From: Zea mays | Lineage: Eukaryota > Streptophyta > Magnoliopsida > Poales > Poaceae | Assembly: GCF_902167145.1 (NCBI RefSeq) | Contig: NC_050099.1 | Coordinates: 63,258,942 to 63,322,941 of the forward strand | Reading direction: 5' to 3' | Length of the DNA: 64,000 nt | Shown here: piece by piece, positions 22,901 to 34,600 of the stretch | Layout of the letters: every line of letters begins with the position of its first letter | How positions within the stretch are numbered: the first letter of the stretch is position 1 | Made by a program: the position numbers and the translations under genes | The notes under the pieces: model-generated | The model's input: only the letters and a program-made list of their open reading frames with translations | Databases searched by the model: none | What the model was told of the DNA's origin: nothing

Positions 22901-24411
22901 GTTACGGGGAGAGACAAAAGAATCTCTTCTTGATTATAGCTCAACCTGACGGTTCTGAGTTCAGTGTTCAGAATTGCCTTGTGTTGGGTTAACCAATTCA
23001 TACCCAAAATTACATCTATATCTTGGCCTTTCAGAGCAATCATGTTAGCAGGAAAGTTCCGTCCGGCCATTGTTACTGGTACTCCATAGGCCACTTCTCT
23101 AGTAAAAATGTGTCCCCCAGGTGAATGAATTTTAAATCCCTCTTTTGATTCATGGTATGCCATGTGATGTTGCTCCACAAATTTCTTGCTAATGAATGTA
23201 TGCGAAGCACCAGAATCAAAAAGAATAATTGCTGGGTGACTGGCCACGGGAAACGTACCTATCATCACCGGCTCTCCTTCCGGTGTAGTGGCCACTTGAG
23301 TGTAATATACACGCCCCGTCTTCTTTGTATTTTTCCCCATAGTATTTCCTTTGGGCTGAGCTGATCTCCCAGATCCTTGCGGAGCATTTGATTGATTTTG
23401 CTTAGGGTATGGGCAGTCTTTGATGAAATGTCCCGACTTGCCGCAATTAAAACACCCAGTTGAAGAACTAGGCAAGGCAGGGAATCGAGTGCCTGGGGCA
23501 CCCGGCTGATTTGGGGTAGTGGGGGTATTGCTGGGGTGAATAATGATAGGTTGTTTGAAAGGGAATGAGGGTGGACGAGAAAAAGTGCGATTTTGGCTTG
23601 AAGGCTGGATCACAAACCGTTGCTTCTTCGCCTGGCCCTGATTAGGCCTCTCACCACCGAATCCCTTATTCTTCCCAGAATTTGTGTATTTGGCTTCAAC
23701 AGATAAGGCTGTGCTGACAGCCTTTCCATACGTGAGATCTATGCATGTGGCCATCTTTCTCTGTAGCCGATCATTTAAACCCCGCATAAAACAGTTCTTC
23801 TTCTTTAAATCAGTATTCACCTGGTCGATGGCATACTGCGACAGGTGATTAAACTTGTTGAGATATTGATTGACGGTATCTCCACCTTGTTTTAACTTCA
23901 TAAATTCCTCTTGTTTCATATGCAGCACTCCTTCGGGTATGTAGTGCTCACGGAAGGCTGCTTTAAACTCATCCCAGGTGACTTGATGGTTAACAGGTTG
24001 AATAGCCACAAAATTTCCCCACCAGGTACTGGCAGGACCACGTAGTTGTTGTGCTGCAAATAACGGCTTCTGCGTTTCTGAACAACGGAGAAGACCAAAC
24101 TTTTGTTCAATAACCCGTATCCACTCATCAGCTTCTAGTGGATCTTCAGCTTTGACGAATAGGGGTGGACGGGTTTCAGAGAAGTCCAAATAAGTAGTTT
24201 CACGGGGGCCATGCTGAAAACCCCTTCCTGCCTGCTGCTGGAATTGTTGTTGACCCGCCATTTCCCTAAGGAAGCGGGTATTGTCTGCGGTGGCATTCAC
24301 CAAGGCGGCAATCGCCTCGGCTAACGTGGGAGGAACCGGAGGTGGGTTTGGGGTAACATCCCTTCCCCCAGAAGTTCCGGCTGCGTCCTGTCCTCGAGTC
24401 CTGGTCGGCAT
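19942..24411 (-). pseudogene. Gag-Pol polyprotein of chromovirus A, one stop codon
   Basis: A single frame of 1490 codons from the ATG at 24411, interrupted only by TAA at 22159-22161. Gag occupies about residues 1-320, with zinc knuckle [14 protein letters not shown]; protease [11 protein letters not shown] with [10 protein letters not shown]. After the stop follow RNase H ([19 protein letters not shown]), integrase with HHCC finger (HPGS...CDTCRRVKA) and catalytic Asp-Asp-Glu ([27 protein letters not shown]), and a C-terminal chromodomain-like segment (HPIRVLDQK ... [14 protein letters not shown]). AP-RT-RH-INT order is that of Gypsy. The stop lies in the RT-RNase H connection ([16 protein letters not shown]). 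Alternative upstream non-ATG starts exist, but MPTRTRG is the first ATG. Confidence 0.93.
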
Positions 24412-24595
24412 CTCTGGCAAAGAACATTTGAAGTAAACATAATGTGCCAGAGAAAACCTTTCATTTTACATTACTATAAAAAGTAATGATACAGACTCGA
24501 TATTACATAACAGGATACATTACCCATTATACAAAAGTTCAACCTATTATACAACAGTACACCCTACAATACACTACTCTACCTCTATTACACCA

Positions 24596-25180
24596 TTATT
24601 CCTGCTTTCCATTACTCTTGGCGGCCTCATCGTCAGGTGTGGGAGTCTAGACATCAACCAACCTCAAAGAAGGAGGGGGCTCAAAAAGGTCTAACTCCCC
24701 ACCCAGTGCGCGTCCCGCAACGTGAGATGGTCCGGCTTCCGCCTCAGCAGGGTGTGCAGGCACACTAGGGTGTAGTTGTGAGTATAGTATATGGACTTCC
24801 TCATGCAACGTATTGCAGTAAACCTGCAGGTTATCGACAGTTGAGCTAAGTTCTTTAATTCGGGCCTGAGCCCTTGCTTCCTTAGCACACGCTAGCAAAC
24901 GAGACTGCACGGCCCAGTCAAGTGCTAAGTCTCGATCAGCAAGCTGATCCTGCAGATGTCGGATGTCCCTTCTTAGTTCATTGATTCTATCTCCGTCGGC
25001 GACCCAAGCATCGGTCCTGTGTTGAAGCGCCGCTTGAAGTCGACTCACTCGGGCTTCAAGATCTCCGATGGGGTCATTACTTCCACTGCTGCTGCTTTCG
25101 TGTCGGGGAGCCAGTTGATGCCGAGGCACTCCAATTGGTCCCGTAGACTTGCGTGCCGTTAGCCTTGTGCGTGGCGGCAT
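24596..25180 (-). pseudogene. orf0 upstream of gag in A (coiled-coil protein)
   Basis: The ATG at 25180 (MPPRTRLTARKSTGP) opens a frame stopped by TAG at 24647-24649 and then open to TAA at 24596-24598. Comparison with B shows the TAG replacing a Trp codon (VDV-stop-TPTPD against VDKWSSTPD), so the original length was about 194 residues. The N-terminus is basic; the middle (LEARVSRLQAALQ, LQDQLADRDLALDW, IKELSSTVDNLQVY) has heptad spacing typical of a coiled coil. It ends 185 bp before gag. I recall an 'orf0' of unknown function described in rice Tekay-type elements (RIRE3/RIRE8), which this probably matches. Function unknown. Confidence 0.7.
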
Positions 25181-25403
25181 CTTTTCTAAGGGGGAAAATG
25201 TTATTAGTATTATTCTTAGCATGATGCATGTATAAGTACAGAATCAACCTTAGTCGATTCAACCTTCTATACATTGCACTCTTCCTATCTGGTCTTTAAG
25301 ATAAACTCTTCAGAATACTTAGGTAAGAAGAGAAAAGAATTTTTAGGTAAGACTTTTGAAAATCCTTTTGAAGATGCCTCATAATATCTGCAAAGAAGGG
25401 CTA

Positions 25404-25416
25404 CGCTCCGATACCA
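25404..25416 (-). other. Primer-binding site of A (tRNA-Met type)
   Basis: In sense direction the 5' LTR end ...TCACA is followed by GC and then TGGTATCGGAGCG. This fits initiator tRNA-Met (TGGTATCAGAGC) with one mismatch. B has the identical site. Confidence 0.85.
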
Positions 25417-25418
25417 GC

Positions 25419-28400
25419 TGTGATGGAACCTCCCAAGTAATTAGACCCACCTACAGTTGTCCTTGTCCAACAGACATCAGACACCCTGTAGATGTTCCTA
25501 AGTCACTTGACAAGTTCGGTATCTTTCCTTACCTTACCAGGAACGTTTAAGCCGTCTTGCAGACATTACAGAACATCGGAGATGAAGAAATGCGGAAGCG
25601 ATTACATAAATTACATTTATTTTAAAAGCAAGCTTAAGTTATTTTATTACAGACCAGAACTAAAAAGGTGAGTGCTGAGTAGTAATATTATACAAACTAA
25701 GGGAGGCACAGACTCCTCCCGATAAGTTATAAGCAAAAGATCCTAAGTGGAGGACCGAGTCCTCCCGCACTTCAGTCTTGTTTTTCTTCTTTGGGAACCA
25801 CCTTGGCACAGAAGCAGCAGAAATCCGCTACTTCCTCACCTAAAAACAACGAAGGGATAAACCCTGAGTATGGAATTACTCAGCAAGTCTTACCCGACTA
25901 AAGAAAAGACTCTCAAGGGTATGCTGGTTGTATGGGAGTCAAGGTAAGGCTTTTCAATAATCAAAGACTCTGTTTTGCAGAAATGCTTACTAAAGTGGAT
26001 CCTTAAAAATCCAATTTTATTTGTCAAGTTAAGTAGAGTTACCTGTAACTAGAGTTCTTTCTACCCTAGTTCAATCACTGGTCCTGCATTAGCCAATTTC
26101 TTAACAGAAACCCATCATCTTTAGTGGAATGCTACGTGTAAGTCAGTGGCCAAGTCTCCAGAACCGCGGAGGTACGGCGATCCGAATCGATTATACTCAG
26201 CTGAGGATCTCCAATCACACGACATATGTAGCACTTAACCCTTGCATATGTCAACCCGCCACTGGGGTTCTTAAGACCAGATCAGGTTCACGCAAACCGA
26301 GAGCACAGATACACCACCGTCCAGCCTCTTGCCACGGAGGGTACACGCTACTCTCGCCACTGCTCCACGCCCATTTCGTGTTATCTTATTCTGGCCTTAG
26401 TCTACCCGAGGCAAGGCTTACCCATGACGAGGCATGTGACCAGTTAAAGAGTCCTCGGTCAGCAGGCCTACATCGACAAGGTCCTTAATCGACTCAGACG
26501 GAGACACTACACCGAGACTCTCTTCTCGTGCAAGTCACCCGCCCGGTCTCAGCTTAATCTTTTTAACCCAAAAACTTGGTACCTGGCAGAGGTACATCTT
26601 TTCCGATGTTGAATCCATCACGGCCATGATGGATTCACCATCAAGTTTTATTTTTGAAAACAACCCTCCCACTTTTGCCACAACATCTTTTGTAAAAACA
26701 AAAACCTTTTGTTTTTCTAAAGCAAGGCTAAGCATCAAAAATCTTTTGTAAAACAGGTGATCAAGGAAGGTAATCAAATTCAAGGAAGGTAATGCAGGAA
26801 TTGTTTTATCAATCAACTCTTATCACCTAATGCAGCAATCAAGTGAGAAAGATTTATAAAAACATCAAGGAAGGTGGCAAATGCACCGGGGCTTGCCTTC
26901 ATTTACAGGTGATTCGGGTTCGGATCCACAGATATCGAAGTAGAAGCAGTTGCCTGCTTGCGAATCCGAAGGTGGTGGTGTCCTGTCTTTGGTGACTTCT
27001 ATCTCTTCTTCACGTTCTAATCATAACCATACATATGTATAAGAATGGATGCCATGGGATGCTCATGAGGATGCAAAGATAATATAAACTTATTATCTAT
27101 GTCTTGAATACAACTTTCCTTCACGGAACTCTGAGAACTTAGGGTTTCCGGAGTCGGTAAAGGAGTTCATAGGGCAGGGGGGGTGGTTTTGGGTTTTGGT
27201 GATCAAACAAGGTCCAAATCAATTCAAACTATACCCAAGGCTTCTAAATATTGTTTTAAGTTCCCATAAAAAGTTTGGGCATTTTTGGACTTACCAATTA
27301 TTTTCTAAAAATCCATAACTGATACTTTTAACCACTTTAAATACCTTAAAATTTCTTATTTCCACTAAAAATCACAAACTTATTTTTATTAAATTCTAGG
27401 GAAAATAAAGAGCCTAGGAAAATTGGTCTCACAATTTTATCGTTTTCCTACCATTTTCTATAATTGTTTTGGCTCTGGAGATAAAAGAAAAAGAAAAACA
27501 GATGAATAGCACTCGGCCGAATCCAGCCCAGGCGGCCCAGCTAGGGCAGAAAGGCGCCCGCGCGCGCGCCCGCGCTGGCAGACTTGCACAGAGGCCCTTG
27601 GGGTTTTTACTAATCGCAAACAGGTTCTCTCACTGTTTAACAGAGTCACTGACCGTTACAAAAAGACCCCTGCATTTCTATCTATTCACGGTTGGAAGTC
27701 CACGACGGCGCTCGCGCACAGCCGAGCTCCGGCGAGCACTAGCACCGGCCGATTAGGGCAACGGCAGGGTTCTCCGAGCAGCGGACACTAAATCAGTACT
27801 ACCCCGAGCATTTCCCCCAAATCAATTGCAAGGATGGCTACTAGGTTTGCTCTGGCCGCAGTGACCGTGGACCTTGCGGGCAGATGAATGTGTTCCCGTC
27901 GATTCATGGCAGTCTAGTTCAATTGGATGGTTTGGAGAGTATCAAGGGCACATGAGAATGTTAGAACAAGACTGAGGACGACAGTATCGGACCTGATTTG
28001 CGCTGGCCGCGGCGAGGCTCGTTTCACGGCGGCGGAGAACGAAGTTGGGGGAAATGAGCAATTCTCTGGCTATGGGGGTTAATCGGAGACGGGAGTGGTG
28101 GCTGTGGCTTTGGTATGACCTAGAGCAGCTGGCCGGGGGCTCAATTTATAGGCGGAGCGAGCGGTGGCGCTTGAATTGACGATGGCGCGGTGGCGGCCGG
28201 AGATGAGGAAGAAGCCTGGCGCGGTTACGTGTCCTATGGCGTGGCAGTAACTCCGATGATCACCGGACATGCACCGCATGATTCACCGTGACGAGAGCCA
28301 GCGCTAAGGCACGTGGTGCGCGACGGTGACAGCACGACGGCGGTGAGGGTTATCCGAGCGACCGACGGCTGGGGGGAAAGTACGACATGCTTAGCCGCGA

Positions 28401-29459
28401 CCGAGCTCGAGTGGACCAGACGCTAAGATGTTTACTGGTTTGTGCTTATCCATGGCCACGGCGCACGAATTGCAGCAAGCAATCGATCAACGGCGACGGG
28501 CCACCGGCGGCGAGATCTTTTGGCGCTGGCGGTCTGATCTTCAACAGAGCACTGTACCATGGCAGTCACCTTATTCAGAGCGACTGACAGAGCACATTGG
28601 AGCTTCATTTTCTCCCAAATTCCTGTGGTAACGTGATCCACATTCTGCAACAAATTTGTAGAGCAATATACCATCTACAAATTTGTTATGGGAATCATAC
28701 CCAAACTTGCATTGGATCATGTTTAAATCCAAGTCCAAAGTTAGCTCGGTTTCACTGAAGTTCTGAATTTCAGAATTCCACCAGCCTGACAGTCCAACTT
28801 TGGGCTTAATTATCTCTAAATTCTTCTTAACAACTGAGCTCAAATTCTTAAGCAAAGTTGTTCTTCTTTGATAGATCTTCAAATTTGGTGTGGTGACCTA
28901 GGGCAAAATCTCCTTTGTTTAGAAGTTACAAGGTCACAAAGATGAGCACAAAACACTGAAATTAGACTTAGTCAAAAGAGTTCAAATGTGACTCTTTTGC
29001 AAATAAGCCCAAAACTCAGGGTTTGGCATGTAAATCTTCCCAAATGTGAACCATGTGACTTAAGATACTTATTTGGCTTGGTTTTTGCACTTTAGCCCAA
29101 AATGGACTAAATTTGCACATAAGCCCCTAGGGTTTAGTTTTAGGGTTTTCCAGGGTTTCAATTAGGGTTTCTGGTATCCCAGGGGTATAAATGTGATTCA
29201 ACTTTGTTTTTGGGGTCATTTTATGACTTTTACCCTAAAGCTTTTAGGTTTTCTCAACTTGGGTTAGGTTTTACCCCTTTAATCCCTATTTAGGGTTAAA
29301 GCTTCCTATCCAGGGTCCTATTTGCAAAACATTAAAACAATACAACTTGTTTGAAATTTTTGCCTAGTGAATGCACTCTAGGTGTGTCAAACATATGCAA
29401 TGCCAATGCTTATGATGTCATGCTCAAGTTTTAGTTACAGTAACACCAGGGGTGTTACA
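25419..29459 (-). repeat. 5' LTR of A
   Basis: The 4041-bp LTR is 98.9% identical (about 46 mismatches counted by eye) to the left LTR. Sense direction is right to left: palindrome GTAACACC-CCT-GGTGTTAC at 29440-29458, TATA box at 28143-28150 (minus) and hairpin arms 25864-25870 and 25877-25883. The stretch from TATA to LTR end (about 2.7 kb) would be a very long R-U5 leader. It holds no gene. Confidence 0.95.
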
Positions 29460-29464
29460 GAAAA

Positions 29465-29933
29465 GGCCCAGGCTTGCGAGCGGATGCGAGCTCAAGAAGC
29501 CTTGGAGAAGCGTCGTCGGAGGCAAGCAAGGGATGGGCTCCCGTTGGAGCCATCGCCGGAGACGCCTAACGACGATGATGATGATGATGATTATGAAGAT
29601 GACGACATGGCGGCCCGACTTGGCCTCAGCCCGGACCCGAGGCTGGGCCAGGGATCGCCAAGACAGCCTCCAGGTGGGCTGGCACCACCAGTGTTTGGGG
29701 CCGGGACATTAAGGTCCTGGTCCGAGGAGCGGAGGCGGGCCGAGGGGGTACTTGACCCCTTGGCCGAGATAATTGGGGTGACTCCGGGGGGTCAGGCCGA
29801 ACCGCATGCCCCCAAGAGCAGGTGCCCGCACCAGCCGCACAGGAGGACGGTCCCTCGGCCGTCGTGACGACGCCTGGACAGGTTGCCCCCTCGGCGCCTC
29901 CCCGCAGGCACGATTGGCCTTGCCCCGGAGCGG
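29465..29933 (+). pseudogene. T antisense gene, exon 2, continuation
   Basis: The frame continues directly from 4084 (EKAQACERMRAQEALEKRRR), a charged helical stretch, then an acidic run DDDDDDDYEDDD encoded by a GAT repeat. A frameshift lies in a C run at 29809-29813, behind which a neighbouring frame stays open to CGG|GTAAGTA, a near-perfect donor (29934). The acceptor of the next exon follows after 74 nt (TCTTTCTTTCAG). Confidence 0.65.
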
Positions 29934-30007
29934 GTAAGTATCTGAGGATACCTCTGTTTTGGTTTTTTCACTGTGTGTCTTGAACTTGCTCTCTCTCTTT
30001 CTTTCAG

Positions 30008-30504
30008 CAAGCGGAGGCAGGGCTCAGCTGGTCTGGCCTCCATGAAGACCCTTAAAACGGGGCCGACCTCTACAGCCGGTGCTGCGGCGCGCCATGCCGG
30101 TTGGTTGGCCTCCGCACAAGGCGCCCTCCAGCGGGGGCCCAGGCGGCACGAGTTGCCATGGGGCAAGCCTCCCAGGTTGACCCCCCTATTGGAGCGACCA
30201 TCATGCCGGGGGAGGCTGCTGACGCGGCCGCGGCCCCGAGCCCGCCTGACTTGTTGCCGGCACCGGTATCGACTCCTGCCGGGGCCATCGTTGATTCGCC
30301 CGCGGAGCCACCCGTCGCCGTCGACGTCGGGATGGCTGAGGCACCGTCACCCGTGGTCATCCCTGACCTCCCCGTTCTCGATCACGAGGAGAGGGCGGCC
30401 ATCGTTGCCGAGGTCGGTGATCGGAGGCCTGCCACCTTAGCCGAGGAGAGGCCCAGTACGTCGACTGTGGAGGTACCCGATGCATCGGCTACAGGGGGAC
30501 CCGA
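30008..30504 (+). pseudogene. T antisense gene, exon 3, first part
   Basis: Starts after the acceptor at 30006-30007 with KRRQGS. A frameshift occurs at about 30090-30110. From there an Ala/Pro/Glu-rich low-complexity region runs (for example PSPPDLLPAPVSTPAGAIVD) into element B. The open frame continues across B into 42670, because the cccga duplication restores the phase. Confidence 0.6.
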
Positions 30505-31839
30505 TGTAACACCCCTGGTGTTACTATAACTAAAACTTGAGCATGACATCATAAGCATTGGCATTGCATATGTTTGACACACCTAGAGTGCATTCACTAG
30601 GCAAAAATTTCAAACAAGTTGTATTGTTCTAGTGCATTTGTAAATAGAACCCTGGTTAAAGGACTTAACCCTAAATAGTGGTTAAAGGGGTAAAACTTAA
30701 CCCAAGTTAAGAAAACCAAAAGACTTTAGGGTAAAAGTCATAAAATGACCCTAAGAATAAAGTTGAATCAGATTTATATCTCTGGGATACCAGAAACCCT
30801 AATTGGAACCCTGGAAAACCCTAAAACCAAACCCTAGGGACCTATGTGCAAAATTAGTCCACTTTTGGACTAAAGTGCAAAAACCAAGTTAAATAAGTAT
30901 CTTAAGTCATTTGGGTCACAAATATGTGGATTTGCAAGTTAAACCCTAAGTTTTGGGCTTATATGCAAAAAGCCACATTTTTTATCTCAAATGATTAAGT
31001 CTGATTTTCAGTGATATTGGCTCAACTTTGGAGCTCTATATCTTCCAAATTATTGAGAATTTGCCCTAGGTCACCACATCAACTATGTAGGTCTATCTTA
31101 GGTGAATAACTTTGCTTAAGAGAGTAAGCATGGTTGTTGTGAAGAATTTGGAGAAAAGTGCACTCAAAGTTGAACTTTCAGGCTGTCTGAAGTATGAAAT
31201 TCAGACTAACAGTGGTATTGAGTCAACTTTGAACTGGAAATCAACCTTGCTCTAATAAGAATTTGGCTATGGATGCTATAGCAAGATTGTTGTTGGATCA
31301 TCAGACAACAACTTTGTTATTAGCTGATCCACTGGTTGCCATTGAAAATCGGAAGAAAATTAGCGCCAAACTTGCTCGGTCAGTCCAACTGAATGCCATT
31401 CGCCATGGTACAGTAACTGAACGGATATGGTTGCCAGCATGGCTTGCTCGTCGACGGCGACCTCTCTGCGCGAAGATTCACGCCGCCGCCGTGATCCGTG
31501 TTCACTGGCGGTTGGATAACTACGACAGAGAAAAGATCTCACGGCGGGGAAGGGATAGGATTGCGCCATGGATATTTTCGGGTTGCCATGGTCTCGCAGT
31601 ACCCCGACCACGTGCATCAACAACGTGGCCGTGCGGCCGTCACCGGAGTTTGCATCCTCCGCCGCGATTGTGCCACGCTTCCGGTCAGTGACCACGTCGC
31701 CGTGAACTATGATCATTACCCTGTGACTGTCGTGGCTTCTCATCCCGTGAACTGCCACGAATCACCCCGCCGGTGACTCGCTTCTTCTCTGACCGCCACC
31801 GCATTCAACCCCGAATTCCCGGCCACCGCTCACTTGATC

Positions 31840-31847
31840 TATAAATT
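31840..31847 (+). promoter_or_regulatory. TATA box of B LTR
   Basis: TATAAATT, 1.3 kb into the 4.1-kb LTR. A, X and B carry this box at equivalent places (A 28143-28150 and 18474-18481, X 60682-60689, B 3' LTR 39919-39926). Transcription from here would give a leader of about 2.7 kb before the primer site. Confidence 0.6.
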
Positions 31848-34119
31848 GAGCCTCCCTTCGGCTTCGCCATGTATCCCAGCAGCTACCGCACCCACCTACA
31901 TCCCAAATCCCTCTCTGGCGAGCGCTAATTTCGGATTTCCCCCAAATTCGCTCAAGAACACCGTAACAGCCGCCTCTCCGTGGCCAGCGCTCCTCAGGTT
32001 AGAACATACCCAATCGCTTAGTGTTCTAGCCTCTGTTAAGTCCCTTATTGCTCGTGAATCTGTCCAATTGCGCTAAACCACCTTGGGTAGCCATGAACGC
32101 GAGCGAATGTCCTCGCGGCTCACGATTACCGTGGGCAGAGAGCTGTAGGGCAGTAGTCCAGAAATTGGTTTGGGGGAAATACGCGGGGGAAGTTCAATCC
32201 GGTGTCTGCCACTTGGGAGCACCAATCCTTGCGTGCTCCGCCCAGTCTCGCTCGCCGGAGCACGGTTCCCCGCGCGGTTCACCGTCGAGGATCTCGGCAT
32301 GTAAAGAACAGAAATGCGGAGGGTTTAAGTGAAATGGGTCAGCGACACAAAAAACAGTAGCCAGGGTTCTTAATGGAATAAGGAATCGTTGAGGGCTTTT
32401 TCGCAAAGCTGCCAGCGCGGGCGCGGGCGCGCCCCGTTTCCCTGAGTGGCTGGGCCGTATGGGCTGCTTCTGGCCCGGTACTATTCCCCGGTTTTTCCTT
32501 TTCTTTTTATTCCAGAGCCAAAACAATTATAGAAAATGGTAGAAAAATCCTAAAATTGTGAAACCAATTTTCCTAGACTTATTATTTTCCCTAGAATTTA
32601 ATAAAAATAGTTTCTTGGTTTTTAGGTTAAATAAGGAATTTTAAGGCATTTAAAGTAGCTTAAAACATTAGTTCTGGATTTTTAGAAAATAATTGGTAAT
32701 CCCAAAATTGCCCAAACTTTTTATATGAGCTCTACACATTAGTTGGGAGCTATGGGTAGAGTTTAGTTTGATTTGGACCTTGTTTGATAACTAGAACCCA
32801 AAACCCCTACCCCTGCCCTTTGAAATCCTTTACTGACTCCGGAAACCCTAAGTTCTCGGAGTTCCGTGAAGGAAAGTTATATTCAAGATTTAGATAATAA
32901 ATCTTTATTACCTTTGCACTCTCATAAGCATTACATGGCATTCATTCTTATATATATACCTATATGGTTATATTTAGAAAACGAAGAAGAGAGTGAAGTG
33001 ACTGAAGGGAAGACACAACCACCTTTGGACTCTCGGGCAAGGACTTGGCTCTACTTCGACATCTGCGAGTCCAAGCCTGACTCACCTGTGAACAAAGGCA
33101 AGCCCCGGTGCATGCAACCCCTTCCTTGTGTTTTTAAATACTTTTCGCACACTTTAAGTCTAGTGAAATGTGCATTAAGTCTATAGGAGTTGCTTGAAAC
33201 CCTTTGATGCATTGCCTTCCTTGATATCCATACCTGTTATAGATACTTCTTTGGAAGTATCAAAATTTGATTTACAAAAATGCTTAGCCCTGCGTAGATC
33301 TTGTGGATAGAAGTTGTCTTTTGCAATACTGCCTAGCTCAGGGGTTATCCTGAGGAAAGATGACTTTTACCTGCAAGAATATTTTCATTAAGAGCATGGT
33401 GGGATCTTACTGCAAAGCTCCCTGTGATGCTCTTTTCATCCTAAGGAACAGAAACAATCCTAAGGATGGAAGTACTTAAATCAAGACTTGGGTTAGGAAC
33501 AGGTGATGTTCTACCCAGGTTGATTAAGGATTGGATGCGTATGTAGGCCTGCTAGCGCAAGGACTATCTTAGCTAGCCGCATACCCTGGAAATGGGACAG
33601 GGTAAGCTTTGCCTCGGGCAGACTAAGGCCGGAATAAGATAACACGAAATGGGCGTGGAGCGGTGGCGAGAGTAGCGTGTACCCTCCGTGGCAAGAGGCT
33701 GGACGGTGGTGTATCTGTGCTCTCGGTTTGCGTGAACCTGATCCGGTCTTAAGAACCCTGGGGTCGAGTTGACATATGCAAGGTTTAAGTGCTACATATG
33801 TCGTGTGGTTAGAGATCCTCAGCTGAGTAAATCGATTCGGATCGCCGTTATATCCCCGGAGAGTGGAGACTTGATCACTGACCTACAACCTAAGTCAGGA
33901 TGTGAACTTCATGAATAAAAATGATGTTGTATTGATGAAATGATGAAATTAGACTAGAGGCAAACAGAGTCTATCAATATTTAATCTGGCGTTAAAATAT
34001 TGAAAGTAAGGACTCACTTTAGTAAGCTACTTCTGCAAAAATATAAGTTGATTTTTTGCTAAAACCTCTCCTTGACTCCTATTTATCCAGCATACCCTTG
34101 AGAGTCTTTTCCTTAGTCG

Positions 34120-34173
34120 GGTAAGACTTGCTGAGTATTCCATACTCAGGGTTTATCCCTTTGTTGTTTTTAG
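34120..34173 (+). other. Conserved stem-loop / intron-like module in chromovirus LTR
   Basis: GGGTAAGACTTG is followed by a perfect 8-bp stem, CTGAGTAT (34131-34138) with loop TCC and ATACTCAG (34142-34149). A T-rich stretch ends TTTTTAG|GTGAGG. The 3' copy has the stem at 42210-42217/42221-42228. A, X and S have the same module. It reads like a donor, a hairpin and an acceptor, but at 53 nt would be very short for a plant intron; a packaging or dimerisation hairpin is equally possible. Confidence 0.6.
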
Positions 34174-34587
34174 GTGAGGAAGCGACAAAGTTTTGTTGCT
34201 TTTGCTCCAAGGTGGTATCTAATGAAGAAAAACAAGAATGAAGATACGGGAGGACTTGGTCCTCCACTTAGGATCTTTTTGTTTGATAATTATTGGGAGG
34301 AGTTTTTGCCTCCCTTGATATGTGTACTCAGCACTCGTTTATAGCTCTGGTCTGTAATAAGTAACTTGATCTTACTTTCTAAATAAATGTAAGTTTATGT
34401 AATTGCTTCCGCACTTCTATATCTCCGATGTTCTGTAATGTCTGCAAGACGGGTGAGACGTTCCTGGTAAGGTAAGGAAAGATACCGAACTTGTCAAGTG
34501 ACTTAGGAACATCTACAGGGTGTCTGATGTCTGTTAGACAAGGACAACTGTAGGTGGGCCTAATTACTTGGGAGGTTCCGTCACAGC

Positions 34588-34600
34588 TGGTATCGGAGCG
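34588..34600 (+). other. Primer-binding site of B (tRNA-Met type)
   Basis: TGGTATCGGAGCG, two bases after the 5' LTR, identical to that of A. Confidence 0.85.

Larger units (their letters stand above)
4085..29459 (-). mobile_element. Chromovirus (Tekay/Del-type Gypsy) A, full length, with C inside its 3' LTR
   Basis: The ends are TGTGACGGAACC on the left and GGGGTGTTACA on the right (sense TGTAACACC...), with duplication gaaaa at 4080-4084 and 29460-29464. Removing C and one ctaag leaves a left LTR of exactly 4041 bp, the same as the right LTR (25419-29459). Internal region 19791-25418 has a primer site next to the right LTR, then orf0, gag-pol and a polypurine tract next to the left LTR. 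I count about 46 LTR mismatches (1.1%). The integrase C-terminus is of the chromodomain type found in Tekay/RIRE3 elements. Apart from one stop codon gag-pol looks intact, so A could represent the autonomous partner family of B. Confidence 0.95.
30505..34585 (+). repeat. 5' LTR of B
   Basis: TGTAACACCCC...GTTCCGTCACA. Starts with palindrome GTAACACC-CCT-GGTGTTAC (30506-30524). Mismatches to the 3' copy include c-a-t/c-t-t near 30637, gcc/acc near 31395, and g/t near 31677. Open frames here (for example 31263-31691, 32866-33186) recur in both LTRs and have no recognisable protein character. Confidence 0.95.

Noticed and set aside
31263..31691. 142-codon plus-strand frame repeated exactly at 39342-39770
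   Set aside because: It lies in the two LTRs of B, upstream of and across the promoter, with no protein-like conservation in A. The repetition is the LTR pair.
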